A stretch of 7,572 bases of DNA. Source: Sphingomonadaceae bacterium (GTDB lineage: Bacteria > Pseudomonadota > Alphaproteobacteria > Sphingomonadales > Sphingomonadaceae). Of this stretch, positions 7,154 through 7,572 are shown one piece after another. The translations under genes and the position numbers were made by a program. Numbering within the stretch: position 1 is the stretch's first letter; each line of letters begins with the position of its first letter. The stretch spans positions 1 to 7,572 of the forward strand of contig CANGBE010000065.1 of assembly GCA_947451875.1 (NCBI GenBank), read 5' to 3'. Under the pieces are notes generated by a model, which did not search any database, was not told where the DNA came from, and worked only from the letters and a program-made list of their open reading frames with translations.

Positions 7154-7420
7154 TCAACGCGGAATGTCGACGTAATCGAGTTTTCGCATCCGCTCCATCA
7201 TCGGACCTGCATATTCCTCGGGCACAGATAAAGTGCCGAGTGCCCAACCGAGAATGTCGACGTCTTCTTCCTCAATCAGCGTTTCAAACCAGACCAGTTC
7301 AGCCTCGTTCCATTCGCGGTGAAATGAATCGAAGTAGCAGCCGATCATGTAATCAGCCTCACGCGTGCCGCGGTGCCATGCGCGGAATTGAAGGCGTTTT
7401 AGACGGTCTTCCTGGTTCAT
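7154..7420 (-). CDS. sdhE: SdhE, succinate dehydrogenase FAD assembly factor (SDHAF2/DUF339)
   Basis: A small cytoplasmic chaperone that promotes covalent attachment of FAD to SdhA (succinate dehydrogenase flavoprotein subunit). The 88-residue reading carries the hallmark RGxxE motif as RGTRE (residues 17-21) in the context AWHRGTREAD, and the second conserved block EEEDVDILGWALG (50-62), both at the positions expected from E. coli SdhE (also 88 residues). The ATG at 7420 gives the standard N-terminus MNQEDRLKRLQFR but has only a poor ribosome binding site. A TTG at 7456 in the same frame would add 12 residues (PPSPSALSATK-type, low complexity) behind a GGGGG run. I prefer the ATG by family length. 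The gene diverges from recG 62 nt away and converges with the Dabb gene. Its TGA is the complement of 7154-7156. Confidence 0.93.
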   Translation of the reverse strand: MNQEDRLKRLQFRAWHRGTREADYMIGCYFDSFHREWNEAELVWFETLIEEEDVDILGWALGTLSVPEEYAGPMMERMRKLDYVDIPR

Positions 7421-7482
7421 TTTGGTTGCGCTAAGTGCACTCGGGCTTGGAGGCAAGGGCCAACCCCCGCTATGGAGGCAAA
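7421..7482. promoter_or_regulatory. Short divergent spacer between sdhE and recG
   Basis: Only 62 nt separate the sdhE and recG start codons, so the two promoters must overlap here or lie inside the opposite gene's 5' end. I see no clear -35/-10 pair. GGAGG at 7474-7478, 4 nt before the recG ATG, is a strong ribosome binding site for recG. Confidence 0.5.
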
Positions 7483-7572
7483 ATGCGCCCCGATCGCCTC
7501 AATCCGCTGTTCATCGAAACGGCCAGCCTGCGGGGCGTAGGGCCAGGGCTCGCGCGCCCACTCGAAAAGCTG
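7483..7572 (+). CDS. recG: RecG, ATP-dependent DNA helicase (first 30 codons, 3' end outside window)
   Basis: RecG remodels stalled replication forks and branch-migrates Holliday junctions. Only the first 30 residues are present, but MRPDRLNPLF and then LRGVGPGLARPLEKL are the characteristic opening of alphaproteobacterial RecG: the short lead helix and the helix-hairpin-helix-like GVGPGLA turn that precede the wedge domain. The ATG at 7483 has GGAGG 4 nt upstream. An ATG at 7472 is out of frame and not used. The assignment also agrees with the divergent sdhE neighbour. Everything catalytic lies beyond the window, so intactness cannot be judged. Confidence 0.9.
   Translation, partial: MRPDRLNPLFIETASLRGVGPGLARPLEKL

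Noticed and set aside
1..7572. Search for insertion sequences, CRISPR repeats, tRNA/rRNA genes, toxin-antitoxin or phage-defence modules
   Set aside because: Nearly all bases belong to the seven genes described, the spacers are short, and no repeats, terminal inverted repeats or cloverleaf-like sequences were seen.

Overview
This 7.6-kb window looks like ordinary chromosomal DNA from an alphaproteobacterium, most likely a sphingomonad of the Erythrobacter/Altererythrobacter type. The evidence is protein-sequence character (UvrC, Mfd, SdhE and the RecG N-terminus all read as sphingomonadal from memory), fairly high GC, and the local order recG / sdhE / mfd, which I recall as common in Alphaproteobacteria. 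No lineage claim was tested by a search.

Layout, left to right. (1) 1-903 (+): the C-terminal half of uvrC, cut by the window edge. (2) 931-1989 (+): a PLP-dependent cysteine synthase / Cds1-like cysteine desulfhydrase gene interrupted in frame by a single TAG at 1339-1341. (3) 1908-3116 (-): a BioF2/CelD-type GNAT acetyltransferase gene. It converges on the broken gene and overlaps its 3' end by 82 bp. (4) 3189-6662 (-): complete mfd, the transcription-repair coupling factor, 73 bp (3116 to 3189) upstream of the GNAT gene and in the same direction. (5) 6663-6823: a divergent intergenic region with a strong hairpin in the mfd leader. (6) 6824-7153 (+): a small Dabb-domain protein. (7) 7154-7420 (-): sdhE, whose stop codon abuts the Dabb stop directly. 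(8) 7421-7482: a short divergent spacer. (9) 7483-7572 (+): the first 30 codons of recG.

Functionally the window is mostly DNA repair. UvrC is the dual-incision nuclease of nucleotide excision repair. Mfd clears stalled RNA polymerase and recruits the same excision machinery. RecG remodels forks and Holliday junctions. SdhE flavinylates succinate dehydrogenase and is a housekeeping neighbour. The GNAT and Dabb proteins have no assigned substrates.

I see no mobile element, CRISPR array, RNA gene or new multi-gene system. The points worth a second look are small-scale: the apparently recent nonsense lesion in an otherwise intact enzyme gene, the abnormal 3' end of the facing GNAT gene, a hairpin that would hide the GNAT ribosome binding site, a hairpin in the mfd leader, and two convergent genes whose stop codons are the two halves of one TGATCA palindrome.
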